Assembly (NCBI GenBank): GCA_002354035.1
Contig: DEKU01000060.1
Span: forward strand, 1,459-65,458
Length of the DNA: 64,000 bases
DNA from: Bacteroidales bacterium UBA2714
Lineage (GTDB): Bacteria; Bacteroidota; Bacteroidia; Bacteroidales; P3
Reading direction: 5' to 3'
The position numbers and the translations under genes are program-made. Below, piece after piece: positions 30,791 to 39,040 of this stretch (position 1 is the stretch's first letter; each line of letters opens with the position of its first letter). The notes beneath the pieces were generated by a model. That model was not told the origin of the DNA. It searched no databases and saw nothing but the letters and a program-made list of their open reading frames with translations.

Positions 30791-31486
30791 ATGATACAGG
30801 TATCACACATAACAAAGATCTATGACGGACAGCGGGCCTTGGACGACGTCAGCTTCTCAGCCCAGAAAGGCGAGGTGGTCGGACTGCTGGGGCCCAATGG
30901 CGCTGGCAAGTCAACCCTCATGAAAATACTCACCTGCTTCATCCCGCCAACCGAGGGCGAAGCCACAATATGTGGCCACAGCATCTACGAAGACTCCTTG
31001 GCCGTACGTCGGGAGATTGGCTATCTCCCCGAACACAACCCGCTGTACACCGATATGTACGTTCGGGAATTCTTGAGATTTGCTGCCGGGGTTTATGGGA
31101 TGAAACACTGTCGGGACCGTGTAGAGGAAATGATCGAACTGGTCGGCCTTACCCCAGAGAGCAACAAACGCATCGGGCAGCTCTCCAAAGGCTATCGCCA
31201 GCGTGTGGGCCTGGCTCAAGCCCTGATCCACAACCCCAAAGTATTGATTTTGGATGAACCCACCACAGGTCTCGACCCCAACCAGCTGGAAGAGATACGC
31301 TCCGTAATCAAGAATGCGGGCAAGGACAAGGTGGTGTTGCTGTCCACGCATATCATGCAGGAAGTGGAAGCCATGTGCAGCCGTGCCATCATCATCAACC
31401 ATGGTCGCATAGTGTCCGACGACCACTTAGAGCACATCACCTCCCAACAACTCACCCAAAAATTCCACCAAGTCACAGCCTCCTGA
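30791..31486 (+). CDS. ABC transporter ATP-binding protein, GldA-like
   Basis: ATPase subunit of an ABC transporter, 231 residues. It contains Walker A GPNGAGKST (about 37-45), Q-loop region IGYLPEHNPLY, signature LSKGYRQRVGLAQAL (about 135-149), Walker B VLILDEPTTGLDPNQ and the switch LLSTHIMQEVE. The sequence most resembles GldA and related export-type ATPases of Bacteroidota. It lacks the extra C-terminal domain seen in longer GldA proteins. No permease gene is next to it, so the partner must be encoded elsewhere. It does not prove gliding. It stands 125 bases after the amidase gene. Confidence 0.85.
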   Translation: MIQVSHITKIYDGQRALDDVSFSAQKGEVVGLLGPNGAGKSTLMKILTCFIPPTEGEATICGHSIYEDSLAVRREIGYLPEHNPLYTDMYVREFLRFAAGVYGMKHCRDRVEEMIELVGLTPESNKRIGQLSKGYRQRVGLAQALIHNPKVLILDEPTTGLDPNQLEEIRSVIKNAGKDKVVLLSTHIMQEVEAMCSRAIIINHGRIVSDDHLEHITSQQLTQKFHQVTAS

Positions 31487-31549
31487 CCCCCCCTGCTGGC
31501 GGCTCGACCTTTTATTCGATTCATACATTAACACATTCAAATAGTTGAC

Positions 31550-32371
31550 ATGACAAGACAAGAATTAATCAATCTGATACAAGAGCGTCGCTCATTCCTC
31601 TGTGTAGGACTTGATGTAGACAAGAACAAGATGCCCGAACATCTTCGTAATGAAAAAGACGGTGTATTCCTTTTCAATAAAGCCATTATCGATGCCACCA
31701 TCGACTATGCCGTTGCCTATAAACCCAATCTGGCATTCTACGAGGCCATGGGCATTGAGGGTCTGGTGCAATTGAAAAAGACCATGGAATATCTCCACAG
31801 TCTCGACAAAAAGGCATTCACCATAGCCGATGCCAAGCGCGGAGATATTGGCAACACCTCCCAGCAATACGCCAAAGCATTTCTCGACCCCAGCGGCGAC
31901 TACAACTTCGACTCGCTCACCGTCGCCCCCTACATGGGAGCCGATTCTGTGCAGCCATTTACGGTTTACGAAGGCAAATGGGTCATCCTGCTGGCGCTCA
32001 CCTCTAACAAGGGTGCTTTCGATTTCCAGTTTCTTCCCGTCGACGAGCAGCACAAACTTTTTGAAAAGGTATTAGAAACGTCTCAGCAATGGGGCAACAA
32101 GGACAATATGATGTATGTGGTAGGAGCCACCAAGGCCGACATGCTCACGCAGGTCCGAGCCATAGCTCCCGACAATTTCCTGCTGGTGCCAGGCGTCGGT
32201 GCCCAGGGAGGCAGCCTCGAGGAGGTGTGCAAATATGGTCTCAACCGCGACTGTGGCCTGTTGGTCAACTCTTCCCGTGGCATCATCTACGCCTCGACGG
32301 GCATGGATTTTGCCGAACGTGCAGCCGAAGAGGCCCTCAAGCTCCAGCGGCAAATGGCGTCAGTATTATAA
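31550..32371 (+). CDS. pyrF: Orotidine 5'-phosphate decarboxylase
   Basis: Last step of UMP synthesis. The product is 273 residues, the long group 2 type common in Bacteroidota. Seen: FLCVGLDVDKNKMP (about 17-30), YKPNLAFYEAMG, the catalytic DAKRGDIGNTS (about 98-108) with the K and D pair, TVAPYMGADSVQPF, LTSNKGAFDFQ, and the phosphate-binding LLVPGVGAQGG and VNSSRGIIYAS. All active-site motifs are intact. It stands in a leisurely spaced + strand run, and the next gene begins 22 bases after its stop. Confidence 0.96.
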   Translation: MTRQELINLIQERRSFLCVGLDVDKNKMPEHLRNEKDGVFLFNKAIIDATIDYAVAYKPNLAFYEAMGIEGLVQLKKTMEYLHSLDKKAFTIADAKRGDIGNTSQQYAKAFLDPSGDYNFDSLTVAPYMGADSVQPFTVYEGKWVILLALTSNKGAFDFQFLPVDEQHKLFEKVLETSQQWGNKDNMMYVVGATKADMLTQVRAIAPDNFLLVPGVGAQGGSLEEVCKYGLNRDCGLLVNSSRGIIYASTGMDFAERAAEEALKLQRQMASVL

Positions 32372-32393
32372 CACTTTCAAAGCCTCATTGTTA

Positions 32394-32879
32394 ATGGACG
32401 AAGAAAAATACCATGCCAATTTGAAGTCACTGCGGATGCTGCTTGTGATGAGTTTTGTGGTGTCGGGCATTTATTTCATTTCGGAACTGATCAGTGGTTT
32501 GACATTGCCCACCGTAAGCGAATTTTACCATTCTCATCCCGACGCTGTGCCCGACCAGTGGGGCATTCTTCTGGAGCGTTCACTCAGCATCCCCCAATGG
32601 TATTACCTGCTTTCGGCCGTGCTCGACGCAGCCTCTATCGCAGGCCTCTGCATGATGTGGAAACTCCGTAAAAACGGTTTCCACTTCTACACCCTCTCCA
32701 AACTGCTGCTTATGCTTATGCCCGTCCTGTTTCTCGACCGCTCCTATATCGGGCTGGGGAACATTATGATAGGCATTCTTTTTATTGCTCTTTATTTCTA
32801 TTTACTTCGTTCAATAGGCTTGTTCGGAAACAAAGAAGTGGAGAACAATAATCAAACTGGTGGGGGAAATAACACCTGA
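32394..32879 (+). CDS. Small polytopic membrane protein of unknown function
   Basis: A 161-residue protein from the ATG at 32394; the longer open frame upstream overlaps pyrF in another frame and was rejected. Four hydrophobic spans are visible: SLRMLLVMSFVVSGIYFISEL (split, about 9-29), IPQWYYLLSAVLDAASIAGLC, KLLLMLMPVLFL and IMIGILFIALYFYLLRSI. The N- and C-termini are hydrophilic, the latter asparagine-rich. No family recognised. It may be co-transcribed with pyrF (22-base gap). Confidence 0.75.
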   Translation: MDEEKYHANLKSLRMLLVMSFVVSGIYFISELISGLTLPTVSEFYHSHPDAVPDQWGILLERSLSIPQWYYLLSAVLDAASIAGLCMMWKLRKNGFHFYTLSKLLLMLMPVLFLDRSYIGLGNIMIGILFIALYFYLLRSIGLFGNKEVENNNQTGGGNNT

Positions 32880-32913
32880 CCCCTATTCTTAAAGGTCGAC
32901 AAATAGTTGGAAT

Positions 32914-33309
32914 ATGATTAGAACTCAACATCGTCACAGCAATTGCCACGCCATCACTGTTATAGTGAAATGGGCGAAGGTGCTGGTGTGTCTGGTGCCG
33001 ATGTTGCAGAGCGTCGATTCGTCGGCCGCCGTGGATTATGATTCCTGGGAGAATCATGACGTGGTATATCAAAATACCAATGAGATTCCCCAGTGGAAAG
33101 ATATAGGGCTGGAAGACTTGCTGGTTGTGGACAATCAGCCGACGGTGCCCACGTGCAGGGTCACCCGTCCAGTCCAAAGTCTCAGTAATGGTGAAGTACG
33201 GGCTCTTATGGCCTTGGCCTCCACCAACGCCTTGTTCAACGAGTTGGTGCAGGAGCTTGTTGTGGCGCATGGGCGTAACGTCTATTTCCTGCAGAGTCTC
33301 CGACTCTGA
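32914..33309 (+). CDS. Hypothetical protein with N-terminal hydrophobic segment
   Basis: A 131-residue frame with one hydrophobic stretch (ITVIVKWAKVLVCLVPMLQS, about 14-33) that could be a signal anchor or atypical signal peptide. It is followed by an acidic region (VDYDSWENHDVVYQNTNEIP) and a helical C-terminus (LSNGEVRALMALASTNALFNELVQELV). Not recognised. Support is modest: reasonable codon use and spacing between two + strand genes, but no homology recalled. It could be spurious. Confidence 0.5.
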   Translation: MIRTQHRHSNCHAITVIVKWAKVLVCLVPMLQSVDSSAAVDYDSWENHDVVYQNTNEIPQWKDIGLEDLLVVDNQPTVPTCRVTRPVQSLSNGEVRALMALASTNALFNELVQELVVAHGRNVYFLQSLRL

Positions 33310-33348
33310 CTGCTGTTTTGTTGCTTTGCACTAAGAGAGGCTCCACAA

Positions 33349-33377
33349 CCCTCTTCCTCCGCTTAGGAGGGGGAGGG
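33349..33377. repeat. 12-bp inverted repeat, possible terminator
   Basis: CCCTCTTCCTCC (33349-33360) can pair with GGAGGGGGAGGG (33366-33377), with two G-T pairs, around a 5-base loop. Flanking CCAC/GTGG may extend the stem. It precedes a T-rich tract (GTTTTATTTATT, 33393 on), so terminator function is possible. Confidence 0.5.
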
Positions 33378-33432
33378 CCGTGGGACTGCCTGAGTTTTAT
33401 TTATTGACATTAATACAAAAAAGCAGTATGAT

Positions 33433-33924
33433 ATGGACTATATCAAGCATGCAATTTATAAAAGGCCTGAGATTGGCCGCTGTATCAAACCGCTATGGAG
33501 CGGATGGATACTGGTTTTGATTGGGGCGGTGGGCTTTTTGCTGTTCTTCACCACTAATGTGAAGCCCGCCGTGTCAAGCCTCTTTATGTATATTGGATTT
33601 ATGGGGGCATGCACGCTCCTGTTTATCCTTTGTTTCTACCTCTTCGGCGATAGCCGTTTCCCTTATCACAAAACGCTCCATCGTCGGCTGGAGCCGACGA
33701 TCTGTTACTACGGCGAATCGTCGTTGCAGAATCTGGAGGAGGCTTTGGAAAAGGGCGACGAGGATGCCCTGAAGAAGGTCAGAAAGGTCTCAGAACCTCA
33801 ATTGGTCTTGATACGTTACAGCGACGATTTGGAGACGGTCTTTTATTCTCAGATTTTAAGGCAACAGGGCAACAGCCTTGTGCCGCTCACGGACATTTAT
33901 TACAACAATTTGAACAATCAATAA
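33433..33924 (+). CDS. Two-span membrane protein with cytoplasmic C-terminal domain, unknown
   Basis: A 163-residue protein. Two adjacent membrane spans (WSGWILVLIGAVGFLLFF about 23-40; LFMYIGFMGACTLLFILCFYLF about 51-72) are followed by a soluble domain of about 90 residues (RRLEPTICYYGESSLQNLEEALEKGD, EPQLVLIRYSDDLETVFYSQ). No family recognised. The layout and parts of the soluble domain parallel the next gene, 5 bases downstream, suggesting an ancient duplication. Confidence 0.75.
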   Translation: MDYIKHAIYKRPEIGRCIKPLWSGWILVLIGAVGFLLFFTTNVKPAVSSLFMYIGFMGACTLLFILCFYLFGDSRFPYHKTLHRRLEPTICYYGESSLQNLEEALEKGDEDALKKVRKVSEPQLVLIRYSDDLETVFYSQILRQQGNSLVPLTDIYYNNLNNQ

Positions 33925-33929
33925 TAACA

Positions 33930-34460
33930 ATGGAAAAGATTAAAAACATTGATGAATATATTTCGGAACAGATGGGCAACGAGGTTGCCAAAAAAGGTAA
34001 GAATCCCATTCTGTGGCTTCTGCTGACAGTGGTAGGGGTTGCGGTGATTGTTGTGAGTTTTTCGGACTCGTTGTCCGACAGCGTGCAGACGCTGCTCCTT
34101 ACCATAGGTTCTATTATGGCTGCCGTTGGTGCAGTGGTGACGGTGCTTTGTATTACTAAGACGATGTGGGTTTATTCGTATTTGCCTACAGGCAGTCGGA
34201 TTGCTACAAAGACGGTGTACCTTGCGCTTGATGATTATAAGCGGTTCAAAGAAATGGTGTCAGACAGTAGCTACGGCGATTTGGGCGAACTGCACCCTCA
34301 GGTGAGTACCAATATGGGGGTGGAGTTGGCATGCAGTACGGACGGACGGCTTGTCTTGCTTCAGGCGGGCCGTTATGATGTTGGCCATTTCGAGCCTGAA
34401 ACGGAAGTAGTGCGGCTGGAGGGAGATGGAGCCTCCAGCGTTCAAGCATGGTTTAAGTAG
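33930..34460 (+). CDS. Two-span membrane protein, possible divergent paralogue of the preceding gene
   Basis: A 176-residue protein with a short polar N-terminus, two membrane spans (ILWLLLTVVGVAVIVVSF about 27-44; LLLTIGSIMAAVGAVVTVLCI about 55-75) and a soluble tail of about 95 residues (TKTVYLALDDYKRFKEMVSD, ELACSTDGRLVLLQAGRYDVG). It follows the previous gene after 5 bases. The order of elements, a YLAL/CYYG-type strand, an acidic helix and an LVLL/LVLI strand, matches the neighbour. Function unknown. Confidence 0.75.
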   Translation: MEKIKNIDEYISEQMGNEVAKKGKNPILWLLLTVVGVAVIVVSFSDSLSDSVQTLLLTIGSIMAAVGAVVTVLCITKTMWVYSYLPTGSRIATKTVYLALDDYKRFKEMVSDSSYGDLGELHPQVSTNMGVELACSTDGRLVLLQAGRYDVGHFEPETEVVRLEGDGASSVQAWFK

Positions 34461-34519
34461 TTGTTCATGCAGAGGGTGCCGGTTTCCATCGCCGGTGCCC
34501 TCTATTATGTTTTTTGGTT

Positions 34520-36061
34520 ATGCAAATTGAGACTGTCCTTCTTGTTTTCTCGTCCCTTTTCTTTGTCTGCATTTTGGCCGGCAAGGCGGGCAACCGTTTT
34601 GGTGTGCCGGCGCTGTTGTTGTTTTTGTCGGTCGGCATGTTTTTCGGAAGTGATGGTTTGGGTATCTATTTTGATAATATCAAGGTTGCACAAAGATTGG
34701 GGACTGTGGCGTTGAGTATCATTCTGTTTGCTGGAGGTCTTGACACCAAGATCAGCGACATCAAGCCGGTGCTTGCCCCGGGTGTTACGCTTGCCACCTT
34801 GGGAGTGTTAGTCACGGCTCTTGCCACTGGTGTGGCGCTCTATTGGGTTATGGGCGATGTGTTTGGGGGTGATATTATGCTGTGTCTTTTGTTGGCGGCC
34901 ACGATGAGCAGTACGGATTCGGCTTCGGTCTTTTCCATTCTGAGGGGGAAGGGGTTGAATTTGAAGCATAATCTGCGCCCGACGCTTGAGATGGAGAGCG
35001 GTGCGAATGACCCGATGGCATACGTCTTGACGCTTACGTTCATTTCGTTGAGTCTTCAGGGGGGCAGCCCGGACTGGGGAGGAGTGCTTGGGATGCTGGT
35101 CACGCAGCTGGTAATTGGCGCGGTGGCGGGATGGTTGTTTGGCAAGGCTTTGGTTTGGTGTGTGAACCGGATTAATATGGATAATGTGGCGCTCTATCCT
35201 ATCCTGGTGTTGGCCGGGAGTTTTTTTGTTTTTGCAGCCACTTATTACCTGCATGGTAACAGCTATCTGGCGGTGTATATTGCAGGGTTGATTGTTGGCA
35301 ATTCGAAGTTTGTCCACAAGCGCTCCACGCGCAATTTCTTTAATGCGGCCACTTGGTTGTCGCAGCTGTCGATGTTCCTTACTTTGGGTCTGCTGGTGAA
35401 CCCTTCGGAGTTGAAATCGGTGTTCATTCCGGGTATGATTATCAGCTTGATGATGATTTTCGTCACGAGGCCTCTCTCGGTGTTCGTCTCGTTGGCTCCA
35501 TTTAGGAAATATACGCTCAAAGACCGTTTGTTTGTCTCTTGGGTGGGGTTGAGGGGTGCGGTCCCGATTATTTTCGCCATTCTGTGCCGGGCTTCGGGGG
35601 TTCCGCACAGCGAGGATATGTTCAACATAGTGTTCCTGTGCACTTTGGTGAGTCTTGTGGTGCAGGGCACATCGCTGCCGCTTGTGGCAAAGTGGTTGGG
35701 GGTGTCGGAGCCGCCTGCTCCGGTTTCGTCAGCCTCACCACAGCAGTTTGACATCGATTTTCCGGAGGAGATAAAGTCTACGACAAGTGAGATTGAAATC
35801 ACGTCATCCATGCTTTCGTCGGGAGGCAGATTGATGGATTTGCGCATGCCTGAAAAGACACTTGTGATTATGGTGAAGAGGGGGGAGAATTATTTTGTGC
35901 CTACGGGCAAAACATCGTTGCGGGAGGGGGATCACTTGATGGTGCTGACGGACAATAAGGAGGGACTTGACGCCACATTGCGCGCCTTGGGGGCCAGTGG
36001 GCAGACGGCTCCGGAGCCTGCCCGACGGAAGTGGTGGAGCATTTTCTTTGAAGATGAATAA
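34520..36061 (+). CDS. Potassium or sodium/proton antiporter, CPA1 NhaP2/CvrA type
   Basis: Inner-membrane cation/proton exchanger of 513 residues. The ATG at 34520 was chosen; an in-frame TTG two codons earlier is less likely. The Na+/H+ exchanger domain has about 12 hydrophobic spans, with FGVPALLLFLSVGMFFGSDG (about 26-45), the conserved STDSASVFSILRG and ESGANDPMAYVLT ion-binding region, and SWVGLRGAVPIIFAI. A cytosolic TrkA-C (RCK_C) domain follows (RLMDLRMPEKTLVIMVKRGENYFVPTGKTSL, split), ending in a basic tail. Domain layout matches NhaP2 (K+/H+ antiporter) more than NhaA. Ion preference is inferred. Confidence 0.88.
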   Translation: MQIETVLLVFSSLFFVCILAGKAGNRFGVPALLLFLSVGMFFGSDGLGIYFDNIKVAQRLGTVALSIILFAGGLDTKISDIKPVLAPGVTLATLGVLVTALATGVALYWVMGDVFGGDIMLCLLLAATMSSTDSASVFSILRGKGLNLKHNLRPTLEMESGANDPMAYVLTLTFISLSLQGGSPDWGGVLGMLVTQLVIGAVAGWLFGKALVWCVNRINMDNVALYPILVLAGSFFVFAATYYLHGNSYLAVYIAGLIVGNSKFVHKRSTRNFFNAATWLSQLSMFLTLGLLVNPSELKSVFIPGMIISLMMIFVTRPLSVFVSLAPFRKYTLKDRLFVSWVGLRGAVPIIFAILCRASGVPHSEDMFNIVFLCTLVSLVVQGTSLPLVAKWLGVSEPPAPVSSASPQQFDIDFPEEIKSTTSEIEITSSMLSSGGRLMDLRMPEKTLVIMVKRGENYFVPTGKTSLREGDHLMVLTDNKEGLDATLRALGASGQTAPEPARRKWWSIFFEDE

Positions 36062-36082
36062 GCGTGCGGGTTTTGCTGAATG

Positions 36083-36116
36083 AAGAAAAGCCCCGGCGTC
36101 GAAAGATGCCGGGGCT
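36083..36116 (-). terminator. Terminator of the hydrogenase-aspA unit
   Basis: A 12-bp stem (36089-36100 with 36105-36116) has a GAAA-type loop. On the - strand it is followed by TTTTC and sits 29 bases past the aspA stop. On the + strand no T run follows, so it serves aspA primarily. Confidence 0.85.
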
Positions 36117-36144
36117 GGGGTATTTATAGAACGATGAAAGATGC

Positions 36145-37560
36145 TCAGAGCTTGATTTCGATGGGCTGCAGCATGTTTTCGGGTTTGAGAATCTCGTCGA
36201 GCTGTTCTTTGGTGAGCAGTTTGTGCTCCAGCACGAGGTCGTAGACTCCGCGCCCTGTCTCGCTGGCTTCTTTGGCTATCTTGGTGCTCTGCTTGTAGCC
36301 GATGATGGGGTTGAGCATGGTGACGATGCCGATGCTGTTCTGTACCAGCTGGCGGCAGCGCTCTTCGTTGGCTACGATGCCGTCGATGCAGAGAGTGCGC
36401 AGGGTGTCAAGACCATTCTCGAGCAGGTGGACGCTCTCAAAGAGGGTATAGGCGATGACGGGTTCCATGACGTTGAGCTCGAGCTGGCCGTTGTCGCTGG
36501 CGAAGGTGATGCACATGTCGTTGCCGATTACTTTGTAGCAGACTTGGTTCATCACTTCGGGGATGACAGGGTTGACTTTGCCAGGCATAATGGACGAACC
36601 GGGCTGACGCTCGGGCAGGTGAATCTCGTTCAGACCGCAGCGGGGACCGGAGGAGAGCAGACGCAGGTCGTTGCACATCTTGTTTATCTTCAGGGCAAGG
36701 CGTTTCATAGCGGAGCTGTACTGAATCATGCAGCTGGTGGCGCTGGTGGCTTCGATGAGGTTATCGGCCAAGTTGATGTTCCAGCCGGTGACTTTGCGGA
36801 GGGCTTTGATGCAAGCTTCGCTGTAGCCGGGTTTGGAGCAGATACCCGTTCCGATGGCGGTGGCGCCCATGTTGACGGTGAGGAATTCGTCGGCGGCGTT
36901 GCGCAGGTTAGCCACTTCGCCACGCAGAGATGCGGCGAAGCCGCTGAAGGTCTGTCCGAGGGTCATGGGGACGGCGTCCTGCAGCTGGGTGCGGCCCATC
37001 TTGATGACGTGGGCAAACTCCTTGGTCTTCTTGTCAAGGGAGTCGATCATTTGCTCGAGGTGGGGCATGAAGGCGAGGTGTTCGAGGCACATGGCCATGT
37101 GGATGGCGCAGGGATAGGCGTCGTTGGTACTCTGTGAAGCATTGACAATATCATTGGGGGAGCAGTATTGATATTCGCCGCGTTTGTAGCCCATCTTTTC
37201 CAAAGCCAGGTTGGCAATAACCTCGTTGGCGGCCATGTTGGTGCTGGTGCCGGCTCCGCCCTGTATCATGTCGATGGGGAACTGGTCGTGGAAGCGGCCT
37301 GAAAGGAGCTGGTCGCAAGCCCAGCAGATGGCTTCGCCCTGCTCGGCACTGATCATGCCGACTTCGACGTTGGCCATGGCAGCGGCCTTCTTGGTGATGG
37401 CCATGCCTTTGATGAAGTTGGGGTAGCTGGAGAGCAGGTGTCCGCTAATGTGGAAGTTGTCCATTGCGCGGCTTGTTTGCACGCCGTAGTACACCTCTTC
37501 GGGAACTTCTTTGGAACCGAGGAGGTCACTTTCTGTACGGAAATTTTTCTTGTTTGTCAT
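36145..37560 (-). CDS. aspA: Aspartate ammonia-lyase (aspartase)
   Basis: Converts aspartate to fumarate and ammonia. The product is 471 residues. Superfamily signatures: MIQGGAGTSTNMAANEVIAN (about 98-117), NDIVNASQSTNDAYP, MGRTQLQDAVPMTLGQTF, and the flexible-loop signature GSSIMPGKVNPVIPE (about 320-334), which carries the catalytic serine. The N-terminal EEVYYGVQTSRAMDNF and C-terminal region favour aspartase over fumarase C. The gene starts 23 bases after the hydrogenase stop, on the same strand and before a shared terminator. Fumarate made here could feed fumarate reduction. Confidence 0.94.
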   Translation of the reverse strand: MTNKKNFRTESDLLGSKEVPEEVYYGVQTSRAMDNFHISGHLLSSYPNFIKGMAITKKAAAMANVEVGMISAEQGEAICWACDQLLSGRFHDQFPIDMIQGGAGTSTNMAANEVIANLALEKMGYKRGEYQYCSPNDIVNASQSTNDAYPCAIHMAMCLEHLAFMPHLEQMIDSLDKKTKEFAHVIKMGRTQLQDAVPMTLGQTFSGFAASLRGEVANLRNAADEFLTVNMGATAIGTGICSKPGYSEACIKALRKVTGWNINLADNLIEATSATSCMIQYSSAMKRLALKINKMCNDLRLLSSGPRCGLNEIHLPERQPGSSIMPGKVNPVIPEVMNQVCYKVIGNDMCITFASDNGQLELNVMEPVIAYTLFESVHLLENGLDTLRTLCIDGIVANEERCRQLVQNSIGIVTMLNPIIGYKQSTKIAKEASETGRGVYDLVLEHKLLTKEQLDEILKPENMLQPIEIKL

Positions 37561-37583
37561 TGTTTATTGTTAATATTTAATTG

Positions 37584-39038
37584 TTATTCTTTGTCTTCGC
37601 CCATCGTCATCTTGTACAGCCTCACAGACCCTTCGATATTCTTCTCTTTGGCCTCGTTGCCGTATTGGTCCACATCGACCACGTTGCGCGGCGAGTGGGT
37701 GATGCACAGCGGACCGCCAATGCAGCCGCCGTCACATGCCATGCCTTCGAAAAAGTTGGCTGTGGCCTTCTTGGCGCGCAGAAGGCTGAGTTGCATGCGG
37801 CACTGGTCAATGCCGTTCATGGCCACAGGCTTCACTCCCTCAATTCCGAGGTGTTCCGCCACGTATGCCACCCCTTGTGCCAGTCCGCCGCTTTTGGCAA
37901 AGATTCGGCCATAGTAGGAGGCGTTGTCCAGAATGGTGTCTTCGCACTGGGTGGTGTCAATACCGCGGGCATCCACAAATGCCTGCAACTCTTCAAAGCT
38001 CATTACGCTGTCAATCATTCCGCCCGTTTTGGCCAGGGTGTATTCTCCTTTCTTAGCCGCGCAAGGCCCGATGAAGACGACGCGGGCTGTGGGGTCGGAG
38101 TGTTTGATGAGTTTGGCTGTTGTAACCATTGGAGAGACTGACGACGAAATGGCATCCTTGAATTCGGGGAAGTTCTTTTCGACAAAACTCACAAAGGCAG
38201 GGCAGCAGGATGTGGTCATGATGGCTCCCGGGCCTTTTTCTTTGAATTCGCGGGCTTCGTTATAGAGGGTGATATCGGCTCCAAGGGCAGCCTCCACCAC
38301 TTGATGGAATCCCAGTTTCTTGATGGCGGTGACGACCTGTGTGATGCGGCCGAAACGGCACTGGCTCACGATGGCAGGTGCGATAACTGCATAGACGCGG
38401 TAGCGGGTGTTGTTTTCCGACTCCTGAAGCATCTTGACGATGTCAAGAACAAGGCTGCGGTCGGTGATGGCCCCGAACGGGCATTTGTATACACAGGCTC
38501 CGCACGATATGCATTTGTTGTTGTCAATCACTGCCTTGTCCTCGTCGTTGATGCTGATGGCTTTCACTTTACAGCTTTGCATGCAGGGACGGTGCTGTGC
38601 GATGATGGCGCTGTAGGGGCAAGCTTGTGAGCATTTGCCGCATTCGATGCATTTCGACTTGTCAATCACGCAGCGGTGGTTGACGATGGTGATGGCTCCG
38701 CGGGGGCATACGTCTTGGCAGGCGTGCATCAGGCAGCCGCGGCACGCCGGGGTCACCAACATTCCTGCCGAAGGGCATTCGTCGCATGCGGTCTCCATCA
38801 CCTGCACCGGGTTCGGGTTCTCCTTGTCGCCGCCCATAGCCATGTGGATGCGCTCTTGCACAATAGCCCGCTCTTTGTAAATGCAGCAGTTCAGTTCCGA
38901 TTTTGGACCCGGACTGATTATTTTGGGGATTTCCAGATATGCTTTGTCCAGCCCCCCTTCGTAGGCACGTCGTATTACTTCTTTGAGGACTTTGTATTTA
39001 ATCCACTGTACATTGGTGTCGAATAGTTTCTGTTCCAT
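37584..39038 (-). CDS. [FeFe] hydrogenase, group B type, with ferredoxin-like domains
   Basis: Catalyses proton reduction or H2 oxidation. The product is 484 residues. A cysteine-rich N-terminal half holds several 4Fe-4S motifs, including CRGCLMHACQDVCP (99-112), CIECGKCSQACP (130-141) and CISCGACVYKCP (176-187). The H-cluster domain follows: TSCCPAF (276-282), PCAAKKGE (325-332) and EGMACDGGCIGGP (431-443), giving the four cysteine ligands C278/279, C326, C435 and C439. The TSCCPAF and M-A-C forms fit group B (TIGR04105-like) rather than the bifurcating group A. No maturases (HydE, F, G) are in the window. It is the last of the hydrogenase set, 2 bases after the phosphatase. Confidence 0.9.
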   Translation of the reverse strand: MEQKLFDTNVQWIKYKVLKEVIRRAYEGGLDKAYLEIPKIISPGPKSELNCCIYKERAIVQERIHMAMGGDKENPNPVQVMETACDECPSAGMLVTPACRGCLMHACQDVCPRGAITIVNHRCVIDKSKCIECGKCSQACPYSAIIAQHRPCMQSCKVKAISINDEDKAVIDNNKCISCGACVYKCPFGAITDRSLVLDIVKMLQESENNTRYRVYAVIAPAIVSQCRFGRITQVVTAIKKLGFHQVVEAALGADITLYNEAREFKEKGPGAIMTTSCCPAFVSFVEKNFPEFKDAISSSVSPMVTTAKLIKHSDPTARVVFIGPCAAKKGEYTLAKTGGMIDSVMSFEELQAFVDARGIDTTQCEDTILDNASYYGRIFAKSGGLAQGVAYVAEHLGIEGVKPVAMNGIDQCRMQLSLLRAKKATANFFEGMACDGGCIGGPLCITHSPRNVVDVDQYGNEAKEKNIEGSVRLYKMTMGEDKE

Positions 39039-39040
39039 GA

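Noticed and set aside
34514..34519. TTG start for the antiporter
   Set aside because: A proper ATG occurs two codons later.
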